A DNA stretch of 37,914 bases from NCBI GenBank assembly GCA_964441335.1, contig CAYTUI010000011.1, forward strand, positions 1 to 37,914. The letters are read 5' to 3'. The notes beneath the pieces are model-generated. The model had not been told where the DNA came from. It worked only from the letters and a program-made list of their open reading frames with translations, and did not search any database. Below are positions 13,932-20,176 of the stretch, one piece after another; within the stretch, counting starts at the first letter, position 1; each line of letters opens with the position of its first letter. Origin of the DNA: CAYTUI01 sp964441335 (GTDB lineage: Bacteria; Patescibacteriota; Patescibacteriia; UBA1558; 2-01-FULL-52-15). The translations under genes and the position numbers were made by a program.

Positions 13932-14378
13932 TTAGCTTTTATGCTTGGCGACAGCTCCTTTAATTTGGTTAAAATGGTGAAGTTCATGACTATCTTCATC
14001 ATCGTCTAGAACCCAGCCAAAATTCCCGTCTGTTTTTAAATGATCGTATCCAATTTCCTCAATAAGTTTAGAAATCTTTTTATCGTGCTTTTTGTATTGA
14101 GAGATCAATTTTGATGGTTTAAAGTCTCTAAACTTCTCGACGTTCTGTTTATTGAATTCGTCGTATGCGTCTGTCTTCATAAACCAAGGCATCTTTTTTG
14201 TTTTCCATGCTTCGGGTAGTGTCTTGGCAACTACTTCAAGCCAACCGACTAAATGTGCCACAACCGCACGAACGTCCCATGCCTTAGTAACTGTAATTTT
14301 CCATTCCTGATCACTGAGAGATTCAAGATATGAAATTAAATCACTAGAAATAGTAGATGATGAAGATAGTTGTTTCAT
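13932..14378 (-). CDS. DinB/ClbS-like four-helix protein, candidate cassette gene
   Basis: A 148-residue protein of the DinB/ClbS-DfsB-like superfamily: an N-terminal helix (LISYLESLSDQEW), then AWDVRAVVAHLVGWLEVVAK, which carries the conserved Asp-Val-xx-VVxHL helix, and a C-terminal DDDEDSHELHHFNQIKGAV with His-Glu-x-His-His. Such proteins bind metal or act in damage response, but the activity here is unknown. The ATG at 14378 is used rather than a TTG 15 bases upstream. On the minus strand the attC-like site F ends in GTTAGGC 20 bases before the ATG, and element A starts 10 bases after the stop. Confidence 0.65.
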   Translation of the reverse strand: MKQLSSSSTISSDLISYLESLSDQEWKITVTKAWDVRAVVAHLVGWLEVVAKTLPEAWKTKKMPWFMKTDAYDEFNKQNVEKFRDFKPSKLISQYKKHDKKISKLIEEIGYDHLKTDGNFGWVLDDDEDSHELHHFNQIKGAVAKHKS

Positions 14379-14398
14379 AAGAAATGAGAACAAAAGGC

Positions 14399-14455
14399 GC
14401 CTAACACAGGGTTGACGAATTTATTAAAGATATTACTCAGATCCAGCAGTTAAAT
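14399..14455 (-). repeat. attC-like recombination site F
   Basis: 57 bases between the GDPD-like gene and the DinB-like gene. On the minus strand it begins ATTTAAC and ends GTTAGGC; both fit the RYYYAAC and GTTRRRY consensus exactly. Inner arms CAGGGTTGA (14407-14415) and TCAGATCCAG (14437-14446) pair with one mismatch and one extrahelical base, as in attC L stems. The right-hand core could alternatively be an attI-like junction, but there is no integrase. Confidence 0.5.
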
Positions 14456-14486
14456 ACATAAAATTTACCATATCAACAAAAATGGT

Positions 14487-15716
14487 TTATTTCAAAGTTT
14501 GATTTTTTATTTTCTTTGCCAACCCCACCGGATTAGTAGTATAAATAGTATCAATACCCAATTCCTGAAGTAGTTTGAACTGCTCTTCAGCTTTTAAGGA
14601 TTCTACTCTAGATCCTAATTTTTCCATCCATGTTGTTGCCATTGTTCTTAAACCAGCAGCATCAGCCATGGCTTTATAAGACTTTAATATTTCCTTTCCC
14701 GTCTTCGGAGAAATTATTGAAATAATATTAGCGGCAATTAAAACAGCAGACAACGAAATAGCACTTTTATCTCCCTTTAGCATGTCTTTTAATTTGTCTG
14801 GCAGACGAAAGAAAACGTGCGCCATATATTTACCAACTCCTTCTGCTCGCTCTGTGGCTTCTGTTGCCGTCGGGAAACTGTCAGCGGCAAATACTACTTC
14901 CATGGGACCGAGTCTAGTAGCTTTCCATTCCTTATTATCCTTCATTACGAACCGTTCTAAAACTCCTGTTTGCGGTTTCTCCACTAAGGGTGTTGTTATA
15001 AAAGGGACAACACCTCCGTTGAGAATCAGCCCTTTTATCTCTGGCAGTCGCTCATGCATAGCCTCTAATATTGAGGCGGACAACGAAGCTACCCGAACCC
15101 TGTCTTGTAGGCCATAAGCTTCAATTAATTTGGCCGCATCTTCTACAGCTTTAATATCTTTTAGTTCCAAAACCAATTCATGATCCTGACTATATGGTTT
15201 GAATTGCTCTAACGCTGCTTGTAGAGAAAAAGCATCATGCTTATCTACTAATTCTTCCAAGTTATGATCGTGAATCTTATCGCCACCCACCTTCATTCTA
15301 TGTGAAAGTAAAGTTTGACCGTCAGCAGTACTCTTGATATCCATTTCTAAAGTCTTGGTGCCACGAGCAAGTTCTTCTTGCATAGTCTCTTCAGTCCATA
15401 CATGCCGATGTTCAATGAGATCATATTGCTCCTGAAGGTCTAAATTTATTCTAGTTGTCGCTACACTATCCAGAAGCGCTTCATTAAGTTGAACCAGATA
15501 TTCTTTGTACTCTCTTTGTAAAGTTTGCTTTTTCTCGGGATCTTGCTCGTCAATCATATTTTCCGCTAGCTGAACGGCAAAGTCATGGAGTTGGCTAATA
15601 TCCCTATATTTTGTTAACTCCCACAACGGGCTATCCTCAATTGTTTTTGGTTGTGTGGCCGGGTATCGCTTATGAGGAGCTTCAAGATCTATGTTATGGA
15701 AATTTTCTAAATTCAT
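14487..15716 (-). CDS. Glycerophosphodiester phosphodiesterase-like protein
   Basis: A 409-residue protein. Residues 1-100 are helical and charged. From ~105 a GDPD/PLC-like TIM-barrel can be read: LIEHRHVWTEETMQEEL (HR motif), KTLEMDIKSTADGQTLLSHR (E-x-D metal residues and His), HELVLELKDIKAVEDAAKLI, DRVRVASLSASILEAM and the closing GIDTIYTTNPVGLAKKI. GDPD enzymes hydrolyse glycerophosphodiesters; the extra N-terminal region and a long insertion (~240-345, with hydrophobic SAISLSAVLIAANIISI) are unusual. The promoter TTGTCA-17-TAATAT ends 6 bases before the ATG, so the mRNA should be leaderless. No signal peptide, so probably cytoplasmic. Confidence 0.75.
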   Translation of the reverse strand: MNLENFHNIDLEAPHKRYPATQPKTIEDSPLWELTKYRDISQLHDFAVQLAENMIDEQDPEKKQTLQREYKEYLVQLNEALLDSVATTRINLDLQEQYDLIEHRHVWTEETMQEELARGTKTLEMDIKSTADGQTLLSHRMKVGGDKIHDHNLEELVDKHDAFSLQAALEQFKPYSQDHELVLELKDIKAVEDAAKLIEAYGLQDRVRVASLSASILEAMHERLPEIKGLILNGGVVPFITTPLVEKPQTGVLERFVMKDNKEWKATRLGPMEVVFAADSFPTATEATERAEGVGKYMAHVFFRLPDKLKDMLKGDKSAISLSAVLIAANIISIISPKTGKEILKSYKAMADAAGLRTMATTWMEKLGSRVESLKAEEQFKLLQELGIDTIYTTNPVGLAKKIKNQTLK

Positions 15717-15722
15717 GAGGTA

Positions 15723-15773
15723 ATATTATCATAATAGATTTTACTTGACAAGTCTATAAGAATATGGTAGTAT
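15723..15773. promoter_or_regulatory. Divergent promoter pair sharing a palindromic -35
   Basis: Minus strand: TTGTCA (15751-15746), 17 bases, TAATAT (15728-15723), then 6 bases to the GDPD ATG. Plus strand: TTGACA (15745-15750), 17 bases, TAGTAT (15768-15773), toward the gene at 15827. Both -35 boxes lie in the palindrome ACTTGACAAGT, so RNA polymerase cannot sit on both at once. Confidence 0.75.
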
Positions 15774-15826
15774 ACAAATGCCCTTATTTTCATGACCTGT
15801 CGCTAACTTAACGGAGGGAGCTCGCC

Positions 15827-16021
15827 ATGAAGGAGTGCGTTCTGAAAGGGTTTAAGGGTTTTCTCTTTGGCCTGGAGGATTTTCTTAGTCCCCTGGTCAA
15901 TGATGACCCGGCAGTGTCTCTGATGAAGACTCTTGCACTGGTCGGTGGCCTGCTGATGGCTATCTACGGAATCCATCAAGCCTGGCCCAAGATCGTTCAT
16001 TTCGTCGTCACCTTGTTCTAA
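15827..16021 (+). CDS. 64-residue membrane micro-protein
   Basis: The ATG has GGAGGG with 9-base spacing. The N-terminal half is soluble (KECVLKGFKGFLFGLEDFL), followed by one membrane helix (TLALVGGLLMAIYGIHQAW) and a hydrophobic end (IVHFVVTLF). It has its own promoter, a perfect palindrome CGATATCA-TC-TGATATCG at 16031-16048 and then a terminator, so it is monocistronic. The promoter competes with that of the divergent GDPD gene. Function unknown; membrane micro-proteins often regulate other membrane proteins. Confidence 0.6.
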   Translation: MKECVLKGFKGFLFGLEDFLSPLVNDDPAVSLMKTLALVGGLLMAIYGIHQAWPKIVHFVVTLF

Positions 16022-16051
16022 ACCCAACTCCGATATCATCTGATATCGAGT

Positions 16052-16085
16052 AAAGGAGCTGTCTCGTGCGGCTCCTTTAAAATTT
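16052..16085 (+). terminator. Rho-independent terminator
   Basis: AAAGGAGC (16052-16059) pairs with GCTCCTTT (16071-16078), followed by AAAATTTC. It is preceded by a separate 8-bp palindrome at 16031-16048. Confidence 0.7.
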
Positions 16086-16088
16086 CTA

Positions 16089-16160
16089 ACAAAAAACAGC
16101 TCTTCACGGATCTTTATTTTGTGGAAGCTTTGACCCAGATGGTCGGGACTTTCGTGTGTG
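16089..16160 (-). repeat. tRNA-trailer repeat, copy iii (inside the MFS 3' end)
   Basis: On the minus strand: CACACGAAAGTCCCGACC, then CTGGGTCAAAG, and a stem-like GATC..GAGCTG followed by TTTTTTGTTAG. It matches the copies at 16839 and 18441 and supplies the last codons and stop of the MFS gene. Confidence 0.6.
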
Positions 16161-16757
16161 AGTTGCTGACGGTCGTTCATCGCTAGTGAGTAATAATATC
16201 GAAAACACGCTGACAACTTGAACAGCTCCCATAATCACAAATAAAGCAGAAAAATTGAACAGAGTAACAATGACTCCGCCGATAACTATGGCAATGCCGG
16301 TGAAAATCTGTTGCAACCCATCACTTAAACCCCAAGCTAAACCACTATGTTTCGGGTCTTCGTATTTCGAATAAAGCGCATCCCACGTTGGGGTTGCCAT
16401 AGCAGCTGCTAATCCGAGAAGTGCCTGGAGAAAAAACAGTTGGGCTGGTGTTTGAATAAAAAGATAACCGAAGGTGCATAGGGCATTCAGCGCGTATCCA
16501 GTAATCAGTAACGATCGTTTGCTTATTCGACCATCCGAGATTTTTCCAAAAAATACAGTGAGCACCCCACTCACAACAAGATAGATTGCCCAGGCCCAGG
16601 AAATATCTAAAATGTCACCACCGATCCTTTCGGTGAAAACCGCAAAGAGAGGCCCAAACATGCCTTCGCCGAAGTACCAAATCATATCCGCTACTAAAAG
16701 CACTCGCATTGGTGAGCGGTAATGTCGAAAATTCATAGTTTGTCTTCGTGGGAGCAT
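16104..16757 (-). CDS. Half-size MFS transporter-like protein
   Basis: A 217-residue protein with six membrane segments and the MFS signature between helices 2 and 3 (GKISDGRISKRSLLITGYAL, of the G-x-x-x-D-R-x-x-R-R type). Full MFS transporters have 12 helices in ~400 residues; six-helix versions are common in CPR genomes and may dimerise. However, the C-terminal ~25 residues (ATHTRKSRPSGSKLPQNK) are encoded inside a repeat related to a tRNA trailer, so the gene could also be a truncated 12-helix protein. An extended -10 (TGATATAAT) lies ~30 bases upstream of the ATG; no ribosome site is seen. Confidence 0.7.
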   Translation of the reverse strand: MLPRRQTMNFRHYRSPMRVLLVADMIWYFGEGMFGPLFAVFTERIGGDILDISWAWAIYLVVSGVLTVFFGKISDGRISKRSLLITGYALNALCTFGYLFIQTPAQLFFLQALLGLAAAMATPTWDALYSKYEDPKHSGLAWGLSDGLQQIFTGIAIVIGGVIVTLFNFSALFVIMGAVQVVSVFSILLLTSDERPSATHTRKSRPSGSKLPQNKDP

Positions 16758-16838
16758 ATTGCAATGAAAGTAATACGGATATAATTATATCACGATCAGC
16801 TCCAAGTGGTTATCTTCACTGACATCAACAGTTTTAAA

Positions 16839-16912
16839 TAACAAAAAAACAGTTCTTCTTGAGATCTGTATTTTTGTGATGACTTTGACCCACGTGGGTC
16901 GTATCGTATGGC
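16839..16912 (-). repeat. tRNA-trailer repeat, copy ii
   Basis: On the minus strand: GATCCGCCATACGATACGAC, then CCACGTGGGTCAAAGTCA and a hairpin region ending AACTGTTTTTTTG. It includes the last bases of a tRNA-like 3' end (GATCCGCCA) but no complete tRNA precedes it. The rest of 16758-17002 shows no gene. Confidence 0.65.
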
Positions 16913-17002
16913 GGATCGCAGTAGACAGCGTCAGAACTGGATTTACACATCCACAAATAAATCAAAAGTCACAAAGTGTTTCGCTATCTATGCACTCTGC
17001 GC

Positions 17003-18430
17003 TTAAAGTTCACCCGCTAGGATACTACTTAAATCTGCATCAGTAATCCCTAAACTTAGTAGACGCATCATCTGGTAAGCAGCAGGTCCGTCTTTTAAAT
17101 AATAGCGTAAACCGTCAGCCGGATTAATATACCAGGCTTCACCGTGCTGCTGTACCTGTAAAACTATTCTACCGCTTAAACGTTTTACTAGCGCCCAATC
17201 GCCTGACTGACCTTTGGTAGCTGGCAGTTTGGCTAAATCAGTGTCGGTAATACCGAGTCCAAACTCCGTCATTAAATTATAAGCAGCGTCACCATTTGCT
17301 AAATAATAACGCTTGGAATCGACTGGATTTAAATACCAGGCCTGACCTTGCCGTTCTACCTGTAGTAAAATACGCCCGGCCAATCTTTTTGCTAACTCAT
17401 AATTAATATTTCCGGTTGATGAGGTTGTTGGTGGACCATCGATTACACTTTCGGTGCTAAAAGTCTTCTCAAGATTATATACGTATAAACCACCAGAGTC
17501 GTGCGTAAAGCTAACCCCAATATAAACATAACCATCAGACACCTGAAAACTTAGAGGGTTGCCTTTAATTGAATACCGTCCTACCAGCTGTTGACCGTTT
17601 GGCTTAGTTAAGTCGAACTGAACAATATTTCCGTCATTAATAATACCGGACTCTAACGTATACAACAGATTGCCAGTTCTAATAACACGAACGCCAGAAT
17701 AAGCTGAATAATTAACTATTGTTGTAGGATTCTCAACATCATTATCATTAATAATTCGGTAATTATTCATGGTCACGGCAACTCCTTTTGTTGCGTCAAG
17801 CACACCGATACCATTACCATACGTTCCCTTTAAGACGGGGGCGAAGGGATCGAAAACATCAATAATGTTGAGTTCATCACCACTGGCATAGATATAATAA
17901 TCAACGATATTAACGTGTCTGACTTGTCGATTTCCCGATACTTCCAAATCAAGTCTGGCAACTTCTACGGGATGAAGCGGATTTGAGATATCTATAATAC
18001 CAAGACCGCTGACGGTGGCAACATAGATATAATGCCCATCAATAGCTAAATCCCAGTAATTGGAGTAGGGATTTATCTTGGAAATCAATACTGGATTTGA
18101 AGGATTTGAGATATCCAACACATACAGTCCTAAAAAAGAAACTCCTATATATGCGTATGAACCTTGAACTTCTACTGATCTTACTGGCTGACCAGGATCG
18201 TAGACAGCAATTTCTTTAATCTTGGTGGGGTCAGATACATCAACTATATGTAGACCGTCGGATAGTGCCGCCAGATAGACCAAGTTGTCTTGTTTAGCCA
18301 AATCCCAGACCATGCCTCGGGTATCATAGGAACCGCTCAAATTAGCTGCTCCGTCAGCTAATTCCTGTCCGTGAGCCAAGCTCGGACTTAGAAATACAAC
18401 TAAAATAAATATGATGACAATTTTCTTCAT
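17003..18430 (-). CDS. Secreted LVIVD-repeat beta-propeller protein with C-terminal WY repeats
   Basis: A 475-residue secreted protein. I start at the ATG at 18430: TATAAT lies 6 bases upstream (leaderless) and the signal peptide follows (KKIVIIFILVVFLSPSLAHG); the longer ORF would read through tRNA-Asp. Residues ~30-340 contain LVIVD-type repeats (GLHIVDVSDPTKIKEIAVYD, GLYVLDISNPSNPVLISKI, GLGIIDISNPLHPVEVARL), a predicted beta propeller. Residues ~355-475 hold two copies of a repeat seen often in CPR secreted proteins: GRILLQVERQGQAWYLNP...RYYLANGDAAY and GRIVLQVQQHGEAWYINP...RYYLKDGPAAY. Probably surface-exposed; ligand unknown. Confidence 0.8.
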   Translation of the reverse strand: MKKIVIIFILVVFLSPSLAHGQELADGAANLSGSYDTRGMVWDLAKQDNLVYLAALSDGLHIVDVSDPTKIKEIAVYDPGQPVRSVEVQGSYAYIGVSFLGLYVLDISNPSNPVLISKINPYSNYWDLAIDGHYIYVATVSGLGIIDISNPLHPVEVARLDLEVSGNRQVRHVNIVDYYIYASGDELNIIDVFDPFAPVLKGTYGNGIGVLDATKGVAVTMNNYRIINDNDVENPTTIVNYSAYSGVRVIRTGNLLYTLESGIINDGNIVQFDLTKPNGQQLVGRYSIKGNPLSFQVSDGYVYIGVSFTHDSGGLYVYNLEKTFSTESVIDGPPTTSSTGNINYELAKRLAGRILLQVERQGQAWYLNPVDSKRYYLANGDAAYNLMTEFGLGITDTDLAKLPATKGQSGDWALVKRLSGRIVLQVQQHGEAWYINPADGLRYYLKDGPAAYQMMRLLSLGITDADLSSILAGEL

Positions 18431-18440
18431 AGTGTAATTA

Positions 18441-18512
18441 TAACAAAAAAACAGCGTTCTAAGAACCTGCGTTTTTTTGGGTGACTTTGACCCACATGGG
18501 TCGCGTAGTGTG
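18441..18512 (-). repeat. tRNA-trailer repeat, copy i, with tRNA-Asp terminator
   Basis: Directly follows tRNA-Asp: GACCCATGTGGGTC (small hairpin) AAAGTCACCC, then GTTC-TTA-GAAC in a CAG..CTG stem and TTTTTTTG. The same arrangement recurs at 16839 and 16089. The terminator T tract runs into the TATAAT of the leaderless gene at 18430. Confidence 0.75.
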
Positions 18513-18589
18513 TGGCGGACCGGACGAGACTCGAACTCGCGACCTCCGCCGTGACAGGGCGGCATTCTAACCAACTGAACTACCGGTCC
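18513..18589 (-). tRNA. tRNA-Asp (GTC)
   Basis: A full cloverleaf on the minus strand: acceptor GGACCGG/CCGGTCC, D arm TAGTTCAGTTGGTTAGAA, anticodon loop CCCTGTCACGG with anticodon GTC, T arm GTCGCGAGTTCGAGTCTCG, discriminator G and an encoded CCA. A TATAAT lies just upstream. Confidence 0.97.
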
Positions 18590-18778
18590 GTATATATTAT
18601 ACGTTAATTTAAATTGTTACTATTGTCACCTTACCTCGGACCAGCTATAAGTCCGTAATTCAATGCTTCATTTTAACAAATGGAACTATATAATATAATG
18701 CAGTTTTTGGCAAGGCTCAAAATTGGCTGATTTTTATGTAAATCTGGTTGAGATACCGAATTGTGATATAATCTATAC

Positions 18779-19201
18779 ATGAATGAACAATATAAACCTT
18801 CTTCAGAAAAAGAAAAGCGAGACAAAGAAATAGCAACTGATGATAAGCAGCAGACGAGTGAAACAAGACGACAACTTCTGCGTGGTCTTATGGATAAAGA
18901 CGTGGCTTCTAAGGAACTACTTGATATGTATGCAAATCATAATTAAGTACTTAATGAGCTTTGGATTAAGTTTGATAAACTTGATGAGACGACAAGGAGA
19001 TTATTTATAGAAAGGTTATGGGCAAAAGAGAAGGAATCATTTGCTTCGGTAAATAATCCGCTTAAATATATCATTTGTCATATGCATGTAGGCGGCACCG
19101 CATTAGTCAAAGATTCTCCATTTTTTGATTTTGATGGTGAACATTCTTTACAAAATTTTTGTAAGAAGTTGTTGGATGAGGTTAGAAGTTTAGATAAGTA
19201 G
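18779..19201 (+). pseudogene. Hypothetical gene interrupted by one in-frame TAA
   Basis: The first part, 18779-18946, encodes 55 residues (MNEQYKPSSEKEKRDKEIAT..., ending LLDMYANHN). After the TAA at 18944-18946 the same frame stays open for 84 more codons (VLNELWIKFDKLDETTRRLF, later FFDFDGEHSLQNFCKKLLDE) to a TAG at 19199. The second part has no usable start near its beginning, and both parts have similar charged, helical composition, so this reads as a single ~140-codon gene with a nonsense change (or a sequencing error). A short protein from the first part alone is possible. No family recognised. Confidence 0.55.
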
Positions 19202-19331
19202 TAACTAATAATCACCCAAGTTTGTCATCATTTTAGCTCTGACTTCGTCTATAGTGGCCCGCCAGATTTAAAAATTATCGAATAATTATAGGATGCTTTC
19301 GTCTAAAGTAGGAAGTGTTCGAAATTCGCTA

Positions 19332-19360
19332 TTGACATATTCTCATATATAACATATTCT
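19332..19360 (+). promoter_or_regulatory. Strong sigma70-type promoter of the small RNA unit
   Basis: Perfect TTGACA (19332-19337), a 17-base spacer and TATTCT (19355-19360), with no ORF of normal size downstream. Confidence 0.8.
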
Positions 19361-19364
19361 TTAA

Positions 19365-19460
19365 ATGGCGCTTGTGAGGGTTTTGGCTCTCCCACGGTTA
19401 ATTCATAAACCGTAGCCAAGTGCCACAAAAGAACACCACATACATTAGTGGTGCTTTTTT
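19365..19460 (+). ncRNA. Candidate structured small RNA (three-way junction) or 16-codon micro-ORF
   Basis: Between the promoter above and a terminator (CACCAC-atacatta-GTGGTG plus TTTTTT, 19434-19460). A 9-bp closing stem TGGCGCTTG (19366-19374) pairs with CAAGTGCCA (19417-19425, one G-U). Inside are two hairpins, GTG(A)GGG with TCCCAC and ACGGTT with AACCGT (loop AATTCATA, 19394-19413). This is a three-way junction of about 60 bases. Alternatively an ORF MALVRVLALPRLIHKP starts at 19365, only 4 bases after the -10. I do not recognise a known RNA family; it does not match SRP, 6S, tmRNA or a purine riboswitch as I know them. Confidence 0.55.
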
Positions 19461-19461
19461 G

Positions 19462-19938
19462 TTAGTCAATTTCTGGATCCCCATCATATAATCGTTTACC
19501 ATAATCTGCTTGTTTCCAAAATGGGATGATGCTCCAAAAAAATGGCTCGCCCCCTTCAATTTTTTTTACAATAACTTTGATACGAGCATTTTTTATTACA
19601 GAAACAAACTCAAAGTACTCTACTTGTTTCATCCAACAATTTCATTTGCTATTTAAATTTTGACGCTCGAAGTTCTTTGTCTTAAAATACCCCTGCAATG
19701 TATGTGAGGAATTAAGGGTGGTCGAGGCTAAGTTTAATAGTCTCAAACGTACGTACTGATCAGCTCTTAGTCTGGCATGCCCAAATTTTTTAAACTTGAG
19801 ATGATCTAGCCCCTTGGCGTTAAAATTAACATGGAACTTTAAGTAGGGACAATATATTTTATCAATATTTTTGTAGTTGACCTCGGCTTCATTTTTTATT
19901 TTTTCAAATTTTTCATCTGAAATTTCTAATTTAGTCAT
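19462..19938 (-). pseudogene. Hypothetical gene split by one in-frame TGA
   Basis: Part 1 (19938-19642) encodes 98 residues: DKIYCPYLKFHVNFNAKGLDHLKFKKFG, RLRADQYVRLRLLNLAS and SSHTLQGYFKTKN. After TGA (19644-19642) the same frame runs on for 3 codons to an ATG and 56 residues (MKQVEYFEFVSVIKNARIKV... FFWSIIPFWK...LYDGDPEID) to a TAA at 19462. From memory, related CPR proteins carry both halves in one chain, with a Trp near the junction, so TGA may be a mutated TGG. The layout (conserved GxxHLxFK, then FWSIIPFW) recalls phage-type nuclease toxins of the PBECR group, but this is tentative. The 56-residue part might still be expressed alone. Confidence 0.6.
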
Positions 19939-20119
19939 GAATTTAAGTTAATTGAATGGGTGCGAGCATGGGCAGCATAGAAAGCTATTATTATTTAGGA
20001 CTTAGACAATATATCACATTATTTATGATATTAATATTTTACCATATTTTATGCCCGGACCCCCATCTGGCTCAAATCTCTTTATAAAACTAGCTCATAA
20101 TCACCTATATTATAGCCCA

Positions 20120-20148
20120 AAAAGCCCCTATAACCTAGGGGCTTTTTT
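20120..20148. terminator. Rho-independent terminator, probably bidirectional
   Basis: AAGCCCCTA pairs with TAGGGGCTTTTTT. On the minus strand it follows the stop at 20177 and is itself followed by TTTTTGG; the rest of 19939-20119 shows no gene. Confidence 0.8.
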
Positions 20149-20176
20149 AAGTTGTCTTAACTACTATTATTCAATT

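Noticed and set aside
14399..14405. attI site with integrase
   Set aside because: No tyrosine recombinase reading frame exists in any frame of the window, so the GTTAGGC is treated as part of an attC-like site.
16905..16930. Second tRNA gene near copy ii of the trailer repeat
   Set aside because: Only a GATCCGCCA-like 3' end is present; no anticodon or D arm can be folded upstream.
19642..19644. TGA read as glycine or tryptophan (recoded genetic code)
   Set aside because: lgt and several other genes end properly at TGA, including an ATGA overlap at 29251-29254, and other long genes contain no internal TGA.
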